A stretch of 64,000 bases of DNA from Lentisphaeria bacterium (GCA_017450705.1 JAFSTC010000001.1:1-64000); one strand, 5' to 3'; positions 20,500-30,118 are shown, counted from the first letter of the stretch. Translations and numbers: made by a program. Notes: generated from the letters alone by a model not told the origin.

Positions 20500-22941
20500 A
20501 TGATGAAAAAACTTGGTTGGCTGTCTGCGGCGCTTTTTTTTGCGGTCATCGCCGCGGCGGGGACTGTTCCCCGCTATCTGGTCACGGGGGACGATCCCTC
20601 CCGGCTGGAAAAACGGGCGGAACAGGAGCTGAAGCACTTCTACAAGCTCATCTACGGGCGTGACCTCGTCGTCATCCCCGAATCGCAGAGCGCGGGCAAG
20701 CCCGCCGTTTATCTGGGACGGACGAAGTTCGCCGCGGAAAACAAAGTCGATTTCGCCTCCTTCGATCAGGAGGAGTGGCTGCTCAAAACTTCGGGCGACA
20801 GCCTCATCGTCGCGGGCGGTCGTCCGGCGGGGACCCTCTACGGCGTTTACCGCATGCTGGAAAAACTGGGCGTCGCCTTCCTCACGCCCGACGAAACGGT
20901 CATTCCCAAGCCGGGAAGCGATTTCCCCGTTTTCGACGAAAGGCGCAAGCCCGCTTTCGTGGGCCGGGTGATCTACGACGGGATCCCCCGGTTGCTCATG
21001 CGGGGCAAATACGGGAAGAACCGCGCTTCCCAGTGGGCTTCTCCCGAAGTCATCGACGCGTATCTCTCATGGCGTCTGCGCTCGCGCATCAACGGCAGCA
21101 CAAGTCAGGCGCTTCCCCCGTACTATGTCGGGAAGATCTACAACCTCTGCCACTGGCCCGAGTGGCACACCATGTCGCTTTACGTCAACCCCAAACTTTA
21201 CGATACGCACCCCGAGTATTTCGCCATGGACCGTGAGGGCAGGCGGGTGAAGCCCCGCTCCTTCACCATGCGGGGCGACGTCTGCATGTCCAGCCCCGAG
21301 GTCCGCAAAGTCGCGCTGGCGTCTCTCCGCGAAATGATCCGCAGGAACCGGGCGGCGAAATCCCCCGAGGAGTGGTCCGTTGTCTACGACGTCACCCGGC
21401 TGGACGACACGCCGGAGTTCTGCCAGTGCCCGGCGTGCCGCAAAATTTCCGAATACGACGGCTCCGACACGGGGCTTCTGGTGGATTTCTCCAACTATCT
21501 CGCCCGGAACATCAGAAAGGAGTACCCCGACGTCATCATCCGGATCCAGGGCCACGCGACCCACGGCCGGAAACTGCCGAACAAAATCATCCCCGAAAAA
21601 AACATCCTCTTCCGGCTCTGCGACACCTTCAGCACCCGGGATCCCTTCCGGCCCATCGAAAAGGCGAAGAATCCCGAGGCGATCTCCTATTTCGAAACGT
21701 GGACCAAGTTCGGCACGCCTCACGTCAAGATGCTGTGGGACTACTGGAATCTGGGCGGCAGCTACTTCCAGCCGCCCCGGGTGGAGAGCGTGTTCGACGC
21801 CCTGAAGCCGGACTTCCTGTACTTCCTGCGCCACGGCATCAACGCGCTCTTCATCGAGGCGAGCATGGACGCCTACTCGCCGCAGAATTTCATGATGCTC
21901 AATTACTTCGTCGCCTGCCGCCTCATGGTGGACCCGGAGGAGGATCCCGAGGCGCTGGCCCGGCTTTTCATCCGCCACTACTACGGGGAAAAGGCCGCGC
22001 CCGTCATGTACGAGTATTTCCGGCTCATCCGCGAAGGCGTGGCGAAGGATCCCCAGAAGCCCTCCAGCTCCCAGGTGAGCGAGTGGCAGTTCGCCACGCC
22101 GGACTTCATGCTCGGGCTCTACAAAGCTTTCACGCGGGCGGCGGAGACTTCGTCGCCCCGGCACGCCCGCAGGATCCGCTCGGAACTCATCACGCCCATC
22201 TGGAGCGTCCTCGTGCGCTGGCCCAATTATGAAAAAACCTTCACCGCGGCGGGGATCGGCCGGGAACAGCTGGTCGAAGAATGCCGCAAGTACGTTCACG
22301 ATCATATCCGGCGCTTCCCCTGCGAAAAGCCGGAGAAGGGCGACAAGCTCTTCGAGGACAAGTTCAGAAACGCGGCGTTCCTGCCCGTTCTGCCGCCGCG
22401 GTTCAAGGATATCCCGACGTTCGATCTGCGCGTCGCGACTTTCGCCGATTTCCATCCCAGCCGGGGCATCCGGAGCATGATCGTCGACGATCCCGACTCT
22501 CCTCAGGGCAGGGCGGTCAAATCAGCCCATCCCGATCCCGCCTGTCACGGCGTGAACAAGATCATGCCGGGCAAGCACAGATTCCGCACCACGGGTTTCT
22601 ACATGTCCAGCGGCGGCAAAAAGATCGGGCTTGTCCTGAAAAAAGTCCCGCAGGATGAAAAGTACCACTGGTACAGGATCCCGGGCAAGATCGTGCTCGA
22701 CGTGAAATCCAATTTCTGGGGCCACGGCTGGGGGATCAACGCCCGGGTCAATCACTGGTACAAATTGACCTACGGCGACCCGAAGGACAACACCTGGGAG
22801 CAGATCTGGTTCTCCGCGAAATTCACGGGGCCCGCCTATGTCTCCGGTTCGAAAAAGGATAACGCCATCTACGTGGACACCGTCGTCGCCGTCCGGCACG
22901 ACGGCGCGCCGCAAAAGGAAAACAGGGCAAAGCCAAAGTGA
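20500..22941 (+). CDS. Secreted DUF4838 protein, putative glycoside hydrolase (paralogue 3)
   Basis: 813 aa, signal peptide MMKKLGWLSAALFFAVIAAAG, SD GAAGGAGA. Same architecture as the protein at 14,167 and close to it in sequence: VPRYLVTGDDPSRLEKRAEQEL, GRPAGTLYGVYRMLEKLGVAFLTPDETVIPKPG, YDVTRLDDTPEFCQCPACRKI, SYFQPPRVESVFDALKPDFLYFL, SPQNFMMLNYFVACRLMVDP, and a C-terminal beta domain with YHWYRIPGKIVLD and TWEQIWFSAKFTGPAYVSGSKKDNAIYVDTVV. The paired Cys-x-x-Cys (CQCPAC) recurs in all three paralogues. It has its own promoter; its last codons overlap the MBL-fold gene (GTGA). Glycan-degrading role inferred. Confidence 0.8.
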   Translation: MMKKLGWLSAALFFAVIAAAGTVPRYLVTGDDPSRLEKRAEQELKHFYKLIYGRDLVVIPESQSAGKPAVYLGRTKFAAENKVDFASFDQEEWLLKTSGDSLIVAGGRPAGTLYGVYRMLEKLGVAFLTPDETVIPKPGSDFPVFDERRKPAFVGRVIYDGIPRLLMRGKYGKNRASQWASPEVIDAYLSWRLRSRINGSTSQALPPYYVGKIYNLCHWPEWHTMSLYVNPKLYDTHPEYFAMDREGRRVKPRSFTMRGDVCMSSPEVRKVALASLREMIRRNRAAKSPEEWSVVYDVTRLDDTPEFCQCPACRKISEYDGSDTGLLVDFSNYLARNIRKEYPDVIIRIQGHATHGRKLPNKIIPEKNILFRLCDTFSTRDPFRPIEKAKNPEAISYFETWTKFGTPHVKMLWDYWNLGGSYFQPPRVESVFDALKPDFLYFLRHGINALFIEASMDAYSPQNFMMLNYFVACRLMVDPEEDPEALARLFIRHYYGEKAAPVMYEYFRLIREGVAKDPQKPSSSQVSEWQFATPDFMLGLYKAFTRAAETSSPRHARRIRSELITPIWSVLVRWPNYEKTFTAAGIGREQLVEECRKYVHDHIRRFPCEKPEKGDKLFEDKFRNAAFLPVLPPRFKDIPTFDLRVATFADFHPSRGIRSMIVDDPDSPQGRAVKSAHPDPACHGVNKIMPGKHRFRTTGFYMSSGGKKIGLVLKKVPQDEKYHWYRIPGKIVLDVKSNFWGHGWGINARVNHWYKLTYGDPKDNTWEQIWFSAKFTGPAYVSGSKKDNAIYVDTVVAVRHDGAPQKENRAKPK

Positions 22942-23687
22942 AGATCACGTTTCTCGGGACCTCCCACGGCGACCCCACGGTCGACCGTTACAACGCCTCG
23001 TTTCTGCTCGAAGCGGGGGAGGCGGGGTATCTTTTCGACTGCGGTTCTCCCGCGACGGCCTCCCTCGTCCGCCTGGGATTCGATTTCGGGCGTCTGCGCG
23101 CCGTCTTCATCTCCCACATGCACTTGGACCACTGCGCCGATCTGCCCCATCTGCTCAAGCACCTCGTCAAGCACAAACTGAAGCCCCGCGCCTGTCTGCC
23201 CGATCCCGCGGCGGTGTCTCCGGTGGATTCCCTGCTGCGTCTGGCCTACCCCGTCCCCCCGGATCTCGAGGTGACGTACCAGATCATCGAACCGGGCCGT
23301 TTCTTTTCCGACGGGAGCGTTTCCGTGACGGCCGTGCCCACCGATCACGGGCGGGGGAAATTCCCCAGTTACGCCTTTCTGATCGAAGGTTCCGGGAAAA
23401 AGATCCTCTACACGGGGGATCTCGCCGCCGATCTTTCGGACTTCCCCGTCGAGGCGGCGCAGGCGGCCGATCTCTGCATCTGCGAACTCACCCACGCGCC
23501 CCCGGAGACCATGGAGAAAAAACTGCGTTCTCTCTCCCTGAAGCGGGTGATCTTCACCCACATCGGTCCCCGCTACGAAAAAGACGGGGCCCTGACTCTG
23601 CCGCAGGGCCTGTCCTTCCCCGTTTCCGCCGCCCGCGACGGCGACACCGTCACCGTGGAACAGCGGGGGATACCCGGGATCGCATGA
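22938..23687 (+). CDS. MBL-fold hydrolase, RNase Z-like
   Basis: 249 aa. The metallo-beta-lactamase metal site is clear: MKITFLGTSHGDP, LFDCGSPA, VFISHMHLDHCADLPHLL (H-x-H-x-D-H), PTDHGRGKFPSYAFLI, KILYTGDLAADL and VIFTHIGPRYEKDG. This is the ribonuclease Z / AtsA-like branch, so it could be a tRNA 3'-processing enzyme or a phosphodiesterase/arylsulfatase-type hydrolase; residue context does not decide. The start is GTG at 22938, overlapping the upstream stop as GTGA. No signal peptide. Confidence 0.85.
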   Translation: MKITFLGTSHGDPTVDRYNASFLLEAGEAGYLFDCGSPATASLVRLGFDFGRLRAVFISHMHLDHCADLPHLLKHLVKHKLKPRACLPDPAAVSPVDSLLRLAYPVPPDLEVTYQIIEPGRFFSDGSVSVTAVPTDHGRGKFPSYAFLIEGSGKKILYTGDLAADLSDFPVEAAQAADLCICELTHAPPETMEKKLRSLSLKRVIFTHIGPRYEKDGALTLPQGLSFPVSAARDGDTVTVEQRGIPGIA

Positions 23688-25510
23688 AAAAACAAAAAGA
23701 AAGATCACCGGAGGCCTTTTCCCTCCGCGCTCTGCTTCGGAACGCGGCGGGGTGGTACGTGTGCTTACTGGTTTTCCTGCTGCCGCTCAAGTTCGGATCC
23801 CTGGCCGTCATGCCGGAGGCGGCGGGATTCTTTCCCTCCGATCTCTTTTCGTGGCTCATCATCAACTGGCCGGCCCACAGTTTCGGCGTTTTTTCCGGCG
23901 CCGCGCTGCTGCTGGGCCTGACCGTCTGCCGCGTCCCCGTCAAATGTACGTTCCGGAGTCTGACGGCCCTCTTCTGGGTCGCGGGCTTTTCCGCGGCGGG
24001 TCTGGCGGGGCTGATCAACTCCGGCGCGCCCTTCTACGCCGGGGGGGAACTGGCCCATCTGCTGGGCGTCTCCGCCTTCTGCGGCGCGGCCTATCTGTTT
24101 CTTGCGGGGGATGACGCCGGCTTGTGGCGGGGACGCTTCACGGCGGCGCTGGCTTTCGGAGTGCTGCTGCTCTGCGTGAACGGTCTGCACCAGTATTTTT
24201 TCGGCTTTTCCGAGATGCGGGACTTCATCGCCCGTCAGGAGGCAGGGGGGATCGCCGTAAGTCCCGTCCTGCGGGCCAAGGTCGCCGACGACCGGGTCTA
24301 CGCCGCCATGGTTTCCGCCAACGTGCTGGGGGGATTTCTGCTCCTGACCGTTCCCGTCGCGGTGATGGCCTTCCGGAAGATGGGGCGGCATTTCGACCCC
24401 GTCCGGATCTCCGTGCCGCTCTTCACCTGCGTCATGCTCATCCCGGCTGCGGCGGTCTTTCTCATGACCAAGACCCGCGGCGCGTTCCTCTGCGCGCTGG
24501 TGACGGGGGCGCTCTACGCGCTCACGCGGCCGTGGAAGCGCTGGATCCGGCTCTCCCTGCTCGCGGTCCTCTGCCTCGCCGTCGCGGGGGGGGCGCTGTA
24601 CATCCGGCGGGCGGGGCGGGGGTTCGGCTCCTTCGAAGAGCGCGCGGATTATCTGCGCACGGCCTGCCTCATGCTGCCGGAGAAGCCCCTGACCGGCCAC
24701 GGCTGGGGCGAGTTCTTCTACCGTCACATGCGGGAGAAAACGACGGATACGGATGAGTCCGCCCACGATCCCCACAACGTCTTTTTGAGCCTCATCCTGC
24801 AGGCGGGTCTCCCCGCCGGGGCCGCCGCTTCGGCCGCTCTGCTCCTCCCCCTGATCGTGCTGGGACGCCGGCGCAGGGAAAACGATGCCGAGGCCAACGC
24901 CGTGCTGTGGGGAGGGATCGCCTTCGTTCTGCACTGCTGCTGCGACATCAACATGCAGATCCCCGCCTGTCTCGCGGCGGCCGGGATGCTTTTCATCGCC
25001 TTCGCTCCCGACGAGCCCCTGACGGAGAAGACGCCGGGACTTTTTCCCCGGCTCGCAGCGCTCCTGCTTCTCGCGGCGGCCGGAGCGGGATCGTTTTGGC
25101 TCAACGGCCGGTGTCTCGCCGGTGACGTCGCCTATTCGGCGCTCTTCGACATGCTCCACGCCCCGCCCGGAGAGCGGCCGGGGGAGGAGCTGATCCTCCG
25201 CCAGTGGCGGCGGGTCGAATCCCTGAGGAAGACGCATCCCTTCGCCTGCAATCTCATGGCGGATCACTGTCTGGCCGCGGGGGATCTGGACCGGGCCGAG
25301 GCTTTTCTGCAGGAATCCCTGAAGCGGGATCCCCGCCGTCCGGCGGTGTATGCTCGCCTCGCGAAGATCGCCGAGGCCCGCCGGGAGCCCGCCCGGGCCG
25401 CTCTTTTCGGACGCATGGCCTACCGGCTTTTTCCCACGCATCCGGTCTACAAAGACTTGATAAGTCCCTCCGAACGTGCTATATTAATGAAACGGGTTCC
25501 GAAGAACTGA
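23684..25510 (+). CDS. O-antigen ligase-like polytopic membrane protein with C-terminal TPR
   Basis: 608 aa. About eleven membrane segments occupy residues ~20-480, with the Wzy_C/O-antigen-ligase hallmarks FLMTKTRGAFLCAL and HDPHNVFLSLILQAGLPAG. The cytoplasmic or periplasmic C-terminus (LMADHCLAAGDLDRAEAFLQESLKRDPRRPAVYARLAKIAEARREPARAALF) is a short TPR unit. Such proteins transfer polymerised glycan to lipid or protein acceptors. The ATG overlaps the upstream TGA (ATGA); the earlier in-frame stretch back to 22,838 overlaps other genes and is not used. Which glycan it handles is not shown; there is no other O-antigen gene here. Confidence 0.8.
   Translation: MKKQKERSPEAFSLRALLRNAAGWYVCLLVFLLPLKFGSLAVMPEAAGFFPSDLFSWLIINWPAHSFGVFSGAALLLGLTVCRVPVKCTFRSLTALFWVAGFSAAGLAGLINSGAPFYAGGELAHLLGVSAFCGAAYLFLAGDDAGLWRGRFTAALAFGVLLLCVNGLHQYFFGFSEMRDFIARQEAGGIAVSPVLRAKVADDRVYAAMVSANVLGGFLLLTVPVAVMAFRKMGRHFDPVRISVPLFTCVMLIPAAAVFLMTKTRGAFLCALVTGALYALTRPWKRWIRLSLLAVLCLAVAGGALYIRRAGRGFGSFEERADYLRTACLMLPEKPLTGHGWGEFFYRHMREKTTDTDESAHDPHNVFLSLILQAGLPAGAAASAALLLPLIVLGRRRRENDAEANAVLWGGIAFVLHCCCDINMQIPACLAAAGMLFIAFAPDEPLTEKTPGLFPRLAALLLLAAAGAGSFWLNGRCLAGDVAYSALFDMLHAPPGERPGEELILRQWRRVESLRKTHPFACNLMADHCLAAGDLDRAEAFLQESLKRDPRRPAVYARLAKIAEARREPARAALFGRMAYRLFPTHPVYKDLISPSERAILMKRVPKN
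25457..25485 (+). promoter_or_regulatory. Sigma70-type promoter for the glycogen operon
   Basis: TTGATA at 25457-25462, inside the end of the ligase-like gene, 17-nt spacer, TATATT at 25480-25485 with extended TGC. Confidence 0.75.
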
Positions 25511-25541
25511 AGAGGACTTTTTTACAGGGAGAAAACGAACT

Positions 25542-25883
25542 ATGAGCAGCAAGAAGACGACCGTGCGGGCCGCCGCGAAGAGCGCGAAGCCCGCTGCAGA
25601 GAAGAAGACCGGTCCCGCCCTCCGTGCGGTCACGCTGGTGTACGAGGGCATGCCCGGTCGGCAGGTTTTCGCCGCCGGCACCTTCAACGGGTGGAAGGTC
25701 GATAAGCTAATGAAGGACAAGGACAACAGCGGTGTCTACCGCTGTCAGCTCCGGCTCGCCCCCGGGGAATATCAGTACAAGTTTGTCGTGGACGGCAACT
25801 GGTGTCTGGACGCGGCCAATCCGAATTTCACACCCAACGAATTCGGAACGCTCAACAGCATCCTGTTCGTCGGCGAAAAGTAA
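25542..25883 (+). CDS. Stand-alone CBM48 (glycogen-binding) protein
   Basis: 113 aa. A basic Ala/Lys-rich N-terminal ~28 residues lead into one CBM48/AMPK-beta-like module: VTLVYEGMPGRQVFAAGTFNGWK, GVYRCQLRLAPGEYQYKFVVDGNWCLDAANPNFTPNEFGTLNSILFVG. The module keeps the Trp and the Y-x-Y-K-F-V-V-D-G signature of alpha-glucan binding. It is a whole protein rather than a domain of an enzyme and opens the glycogen cluster, so it may tether the enzymes to the glucan particle. SD AGGGAGA. No catalytic domain. Confidence 0.9.
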   Translation: MSSKKTTVRAAAKSAKPAAEKKTGPALRAVTLVYEGMPGRQVFAAGTFNGWKVDKLMKDKDNSGVYRCQLRLAPGEYQYKFVVDGNWCLDAANPNFTPNEFGTLNSILFVGEK

Positions 25884-25907
25884 AATATCTTCGAATCCAT
25901 CGCAGAG

Positions 25908-25948
25908 ACACGGAAATATAGGACGGGGGTGGTCCTGTTTTTCCGTGT
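25908..25948 (+). promoter_or_regulatory. Intra-operon stem-loop before glgP
   Basis: Two 17-nt arms (25908-25924 and 25932-25948) pair at all but three positions around a 7-nt loop, between the CBM48 gene and glgP. The right arm has five T in a row but no T-tract follows. Likely an mRNA-processing or partial-termination element. Confidence 0.55.
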
Positions 25949-25984
25949 TCCTGTGTCAAGAGCAGAGAACGGATCTTTTTCAAC

Positions 25985-28537
25985 ATGAACCTTCAGCTGT
26001 ACAACGTGGCGCCGCGGATCCCGTCGGAGCTTAAATTTCTGGAAGTCCTCGTGGACAACATCTGGTGGTGCTGGCATCAGAACGCCATCGAACTTTTCAT
26101 GCGGATCGACCCCGTCCTGTGGCGGGAGCTCCACGGCACCGCCAAGGCCTTTCTGCGCAAAGTGCCTCAGGAACGTCTGGAGGAGCTGGCCCGCGACGTA
26201 GGGTATCTGCGGCGGCTCCACGCGGTCAAGTCCGAATTCGAGCGCAGCATGGAGGGCTGCGTGCCCTTCTCGGGACGCAAGACGGCCTATTTCTCTCTCG
26301 AGTTCGGCATCCACGAGAGCATCCGCATCTTCTCCGGCGGTCTCGGCGTGCTGGCCGGAGATCATCTCAAGGCCGCCAGCGACCTGAAACTGCCTCTCGT
26401 CGCCGTGGGACTGCTCTACCGGCAGGGGTATTTCATGCAGGTCCTCGACCGCACCGGGTGGCAGATCGAGCACTACCCCATTTCGGAGATCCAGGATCTG
26501 CCTCTGGTCCGGGGCTGTGACCCCGAAGGCCGCGAGATCACCATCACCATGAAGCTCAACGACCGGGAGATCGCCGCGGCGGTGTGGGTCCTCTGGGTGG
26601 GCAACGTCCCGCTGGTGCTCCTCGATACGGAGCTGCCCCAGAATCCCCCCGACCTGCGGGAGGTCACCTGGCGGCTCTACGGCGGCGACAAGCGCATGCG
26701 TCTGCACCAGGAGCTCCTGCTGGGCATCGGCGGCGTCAAGGCCCTGCTGGCCCTGGGGTGCGACCCCGCGGTCTGCCACATGAACGAGGGGCACGCCGGA
26801 TTCCTCTCCCTTGCCCGCATCGCCCACTACGTCAACAACCGCAACTACGACCCGGACACCGCGCTGGAGGTCGTGTGGCGTTCCAACATCTTCACCACGC
26901 ACACCCCCGTTCCCGCCGGGAACGAGGTCTTCGACATCAACATGCTGCGGCCCTATCTGGCCAACTTCGCCGCCGAGGCCAAACTGGATCTCGAGCGGAT
27001 CATCCGCTGGGGGATCCCCATCGGCGAGCGGGGACGGTCCGGCGAGATGTCCATGACCGTTTTCGGTCTGCGGCTGGCCGCCAACTACAGCAACGGCGTG
27101 AGCAAGCTCCACGGCGAAGTCGCCCGGCACATGTGGAAGCACCTGTGGCCCGAGCGTTCCGTGGCCGAGATCCCGATCCGCCACATCACCAACGGCGTCC
27201 ACATCAAGTCGTGGGTCTCCGGCAAGATGGGCGAGCTTTTCGACCGTTACCTGGTCCACACCTGGGCCCAGAATCCCGACGACGGTCAGTTGCGCGCGGG
27301 GCTCGAAGCCATTCCCGACGAGGAGCTGTGGATGACCCACGAGCTCTGCCGCCAGTCCCTCATCCGGCACGCCCGGCGCTGGGCGCAGAACAATTTCCGC
27401 TACCTCATCGACGGAGGAAAGGAGCCCTCCCGGGAGCGTGCCGTGCTTCTCCAGCCGGACATCCTCACCGTCGGCTTCGCACGCCGTTTCGCCACCTACA
27501 AGCGCGGGACCCTTCTGCTCCGCGACAAGCAGCGTCTGCTGCGGCTTCTGCGGGACAACAACCGGCCCGTCCAGTTCATCTTCGCGGGCAAGGCCCATCC
27601 CGCCGACAATGGCGGCAAGCAGCTGATCAAGGAACTGATCCAGTTCGCCCAGAGCGAAAACATCCAGCACCGGCTGCTCTTCCTCGAAAACTACGACATC
27701 GGTATGGCCCGCTATCTTGTCCAGGGCGTCGACGTGTGGCTGAACACCCCCCGGCGTCCCCAGGAGGCCAGCGGCACCAGCGGCATGAAGGCGGCCGTCA
27801 ACGGCGTGGTCAACTGCAGCATCCTCGACGGCTGGTGGGCCGAAGCCTACAACGGCGTCAACGGCTGGGCCATCGGCAGCAGCGACTACTACACCGACGA
27901 CGAGGACCGCGACAACTACGACTCCCAGCAGCTCTTCAACCTGCTGGAGCAGGAGATCATCCCCTGCTTCTACGACCGGAGCAACGGCGATCTGCCCGTC
28001 CGCTGGATCCGCTACATGAAGGAATCCATCGCCACGGGGCTGGGGGATTTCTCCAGCCATCGCATGGTCAGCCAGTACGACAAGGAGTTCTATTCGCCCG
28101 CGGCGAAAAACTACGAGAAGCTGACCGCCAACGACGCCGAGTACGCCCGGTTCCTCGTCAGCCAGAAGAAGGAACTGGTCGCCAACGTCTACAACGGGCG
28201 GCTGCGGATCGATCCCCCCGTCGTTGCGGGCGGAGCCCTCGGCAACGCCCACGTGGGCGACAAGCTGGACATCACCGTCACCGTCAACCTCGGCGATCTC
28301 CCGCCGGAGGCGGTGGACGTGGAGGCCTATCTCGGGACTGTCGACGCCCGCAACGAGATCGTCAGCAGTCAGTCGGTCACCATGAAGAAACTGGAGGACC
28401 GGGGCAACGGCGACTACCTCTACGGCTGTCAGGTCGTCTGCTCCCGCTCCGGACGCTTCGGCATCACGGCGCGGATCAAGGCCGCCGGGACCGAGTGGGA
28501 CAACAGCGTGCCCGGTTTCATGTGCTGGCCCAAGTAG
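25985..28537 (+). CDS. glgP: Alpha-glucan (glycogen) phosphorylase
   Basis: 850 aa, GT35 family, close to the short bacterial/archaeal alpha-glucan phosphorylases. Releases glucose-1-phosphate from glycogen using pyridoxal phosphate. Visible motifs: KTAYFSLEFGIHESIRIFSGGLGVLAGDHLK near 95-125, CHMNEGHAGF near 265, IRHITNGVHIKSW near 400, FARRFATYKRG near 500, and RRPQEASGTSGMKAAVNG, in which the Lys near 601 forms the PLP Schiff base. A beta-rich C-terminal extension (~750-850) is an added domain. It lies between the CBM48 protein and glgA in one operon. Confidence 0.93.
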   Translation: MNLQLYNVAPRIPSELKFLEVLVDNIWWCWHQNAIELFMRIDPVLWRELHGTAKAFLRKVPQERLEELARDVGYLRRLHAVKSEFERSMEGCVPFSGRKTAYFSLEFGIHESIRIFSGGLGVLAGDHLKAASDLKLPLVAVGLLYRQGYFMQVLDRTGWQIEHYPISEIQDLPLVRGCDPEGREITITMKLNDREIAAAVWVLWVGNVPLVLLDTELPQNPPDLREVTWRLYGGDKRMRLHQELLLGIGGVKALLALGCDPAVCHMNEGHAGFLSLARIAHYVNNRNYDPDTALEVVWRSNIFTTHTPVPAGNEVFDINMLRPYLANFAAEAKLDLERIIRWGIPIGERGRSGEMSMTVFGLRLAANYSNGVSKLHGEVARHMWKHLWPERSVAEIPIRHITNGVHIKSWVSGKMGELFDRYLVHTWAQNPDDGQLRAGLEAIPDEELWMTHELCRQSLIRHARRWAQNNFRYLIDGGKEPSRERAVLLQPDILTVGFARRFATYKRGTLLLRDKQRLLRLLRDNNRPVQFIFAGKAHPADNGGKQLIKELIQFAQSENIQHRLLFLENYDIGMARYLVQGVDVWLNTPRRPQEASGTSGMKAAVNGVVNCSILDGWWAEAYNGVNGWAIGSSDYYTDDEDRDNYDSQQLFNLLEQEIIPCFYDRSNGDLPVRWIRYMKESIATGLGDFSSHRMVSQYDKEFYSPAAKNYEKLTANDAEYARFLVSQKKELVANVYNGRLRIDPPVVAGGALGNAHVGDKLDITVTVNLGDLPPEAVDVEAYLGTVDARNEIVSSQSVTMKKLEDRGNGDYLYGCQVVCSRSGRFGITARIKAAGTEWDNSVPGFMCWPK

Positions 28538-28564
28538 GACTCCCCGGATAAAGGAGACTGTACG

Positions 28565-30091
28565 ATGCGTAAAAAATCGGGAAAAAATCCCCGGATCCTC
28601 GTTGTGACGCCGGAGATCACCTATCTTCCGGACGGCATGGGCAACATGGTCCACAGTCTCCACGCCAAGGCGGGGGGGATGGCCGACGTCTCCGCAAGTC
28701 TCGTCGCCGCCCTGTTCCGCCAGGGGGCCGATGTGCACGTGGCTCTGCCCCACTACCGGAAAATGTTCCACGTCGACGTGGGCAAGCTGGTGAACGAAGA
28801 GCTCCGGGTCTACATGAACCACCTGAACAACAGCCGGATCCATCTGGCCGAAGACAGGGTGTTCTACTACCGGGATTCCGTCTACAGCAACTACTCCCGG
28901 GATTGTTTCCTTCAGGCCATGGCCTTCCAGCGGGAGGTGATCAACAACATCATCCCCTCGGTGAAGCCCGACCTCATCCACTGCAACGACTGGATGACGG
29001 GGCTGATCCCCGCGGCGGCCCGGAGACTGGGGATCCCCTGTCTCTGCACCGTGCACAACATCCACACCTACAAGGCCACGCTGGAGAGCATCGAGGACCG
29101 GGGCATCGACGCGGCGCCCTTCTGGAGCAACCTCTACTACACCCGGCCCCCGTACAATTACGAGGAGAGCCGTTCCACCAACCCGGTGGATCTGCTGGCC
29201 AGCGGCATTTTTGCCTCGCACTACATCAACACGGTCAGTCCCACCTTCCTGAAGGAGGTGGTGGACGGGATGTACGACTTCGTTCCCGAGGGCATCCGCG
29301 CCGAAATGGCGGGCAAGTACTACGCCGGCTGCGCGGCGGGGATCCTCAACTCCCCCGACGCCGACAGCATCCCGGAGGAGGACAAGGCCCTCGTCATGAA
29401 CTACAGCGCCGGGAGCCACGTCGAAGGCAAGCGCGCCAACAAGGTCGCCTTCCAGGAGCGCACGGGCATGACGGTCGATCCCGACGCCCCGGTCTTCTTC
29501 TGGCCCAGCCGTCTGGATCCCGCGCAGAAAGGGTGTCCGCTGCTGGCCCACATCCTCTACCGGGTCATCGACAAGTATTACAGGACGGGACTGCAGATCG
29601 CCATCGTGGCCAACGGCAGTTACCAGCAGGTCTTCAGGGACATCGTGGCGCAGCATGACTTCTACGACCGGGTGACCGTGTGCGACTTCGAGGAGGATCT
29701 CTCCCATCTGGGATTCGCGGCGTCGGATTTCATGCTCATGCCGTCGCTCTTCGAGCCCTGCGGCCTGCCGCAGATGATCTGCCAGTACTACGGATCTCTC
29801 CCCGTGGTGCGCAATACGGGCGGTCTCCACGACACGGTGGAGCACCTGAGCGAGGACGGTATGACCGGCAACGGCTTCCGGTTCAACGACTACGACGACG
29901 GGGGCCTTTTCTGGGCCATCGACGAGGCCATGCGCTTCTACGCCCGTCCGCCGGAGTTCAGGAGCGCGGTGATCGACAGGGTCATGCGTTCCAGCCGCCA
30001 GCGGTTCAACCACGACGTCACGGCGCAGGAATACATCAAAATTTACGAGGCCATGCTGGCGCGTCCGCTGCTGGCGACGGTCTACGAATAA
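28565..30091 (+). CDS. glgA: Glycogen synthase
   Basis: 508 aa, GT5 family. Adds glucose from an NDP-glucose donor to alpha-1,4-glucan. Motifs: RILVVTPEITYL and the K-x-G-G-[LM]-A-D-V equivalent KAGGMADVSASLVAAL near 30-45, HCNDWMTGLIP near 140, PVFFWPSRLDPAQKG near 310, and FMLMPSLFEPCGLPQMICQYYGSLPVVRNTGGLHDTV near 395-430 with the retaining-GT Glu. SD AAAGGAGA. It starts 27 nt after glgP and 27 nt before glgB. The donor (ADP- or UDP-glucose) cannot be read from the sequence, and no glgC is in the window. Confidence 0.93.
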   Translation: MRKKSGKNPRILVVTPEITYLPDGMGNMVHSLHAKAGGMADVSASLVAALFRQGADVHVALPHYRKMFHVDVGKLVNEELRVYMNHLNNSRIHLAEDRVFYYRDSVYSNYSRDCFLQAMAFQREVINNIIPSVKPDLIHCNDWMTGLIPAAARRLGIPCLCTVHNIHTYKATLESIEDRGIDAAPFWSNLYYTRPPYNYEESRSTNPVDLLASGIFASHYINTVSPTFLKEVVDGMYDFVPEGIRAEMAGKYYAGCAAGILNSPDADSIPEEDKALVMNYSAGSHVEGKRANKVAFQERTGMTVDPDAPVFFWPSRLDPAQKGCPLLAHILYRVIDKYYRTGLQIAIVANGSYQQVFRDIVAQHDFYDRVTVCDFEEDLSHLGFAASDFMLMPSLFEPCGLPQMICQYYGSLPVVRNTGGLHDTVEHLSEDGMTGNGFRFNDYDDGGLFWAIDEAMRFYARPPEFRSAVIDRVMRSSRQRFNHDVTAQEYIKIYEAMLARPLLATVYE

Positions 30092-30118
30092 GATCGGCAA
30101 AACAGGAGAGAGTCCGCG

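Noticed and set aside
26584-28551. 655-aa alternative plus frame inside glgP
   Set aside because: Arg/His/Pro-rich third-frame translation typical of high-GC coding DNA.
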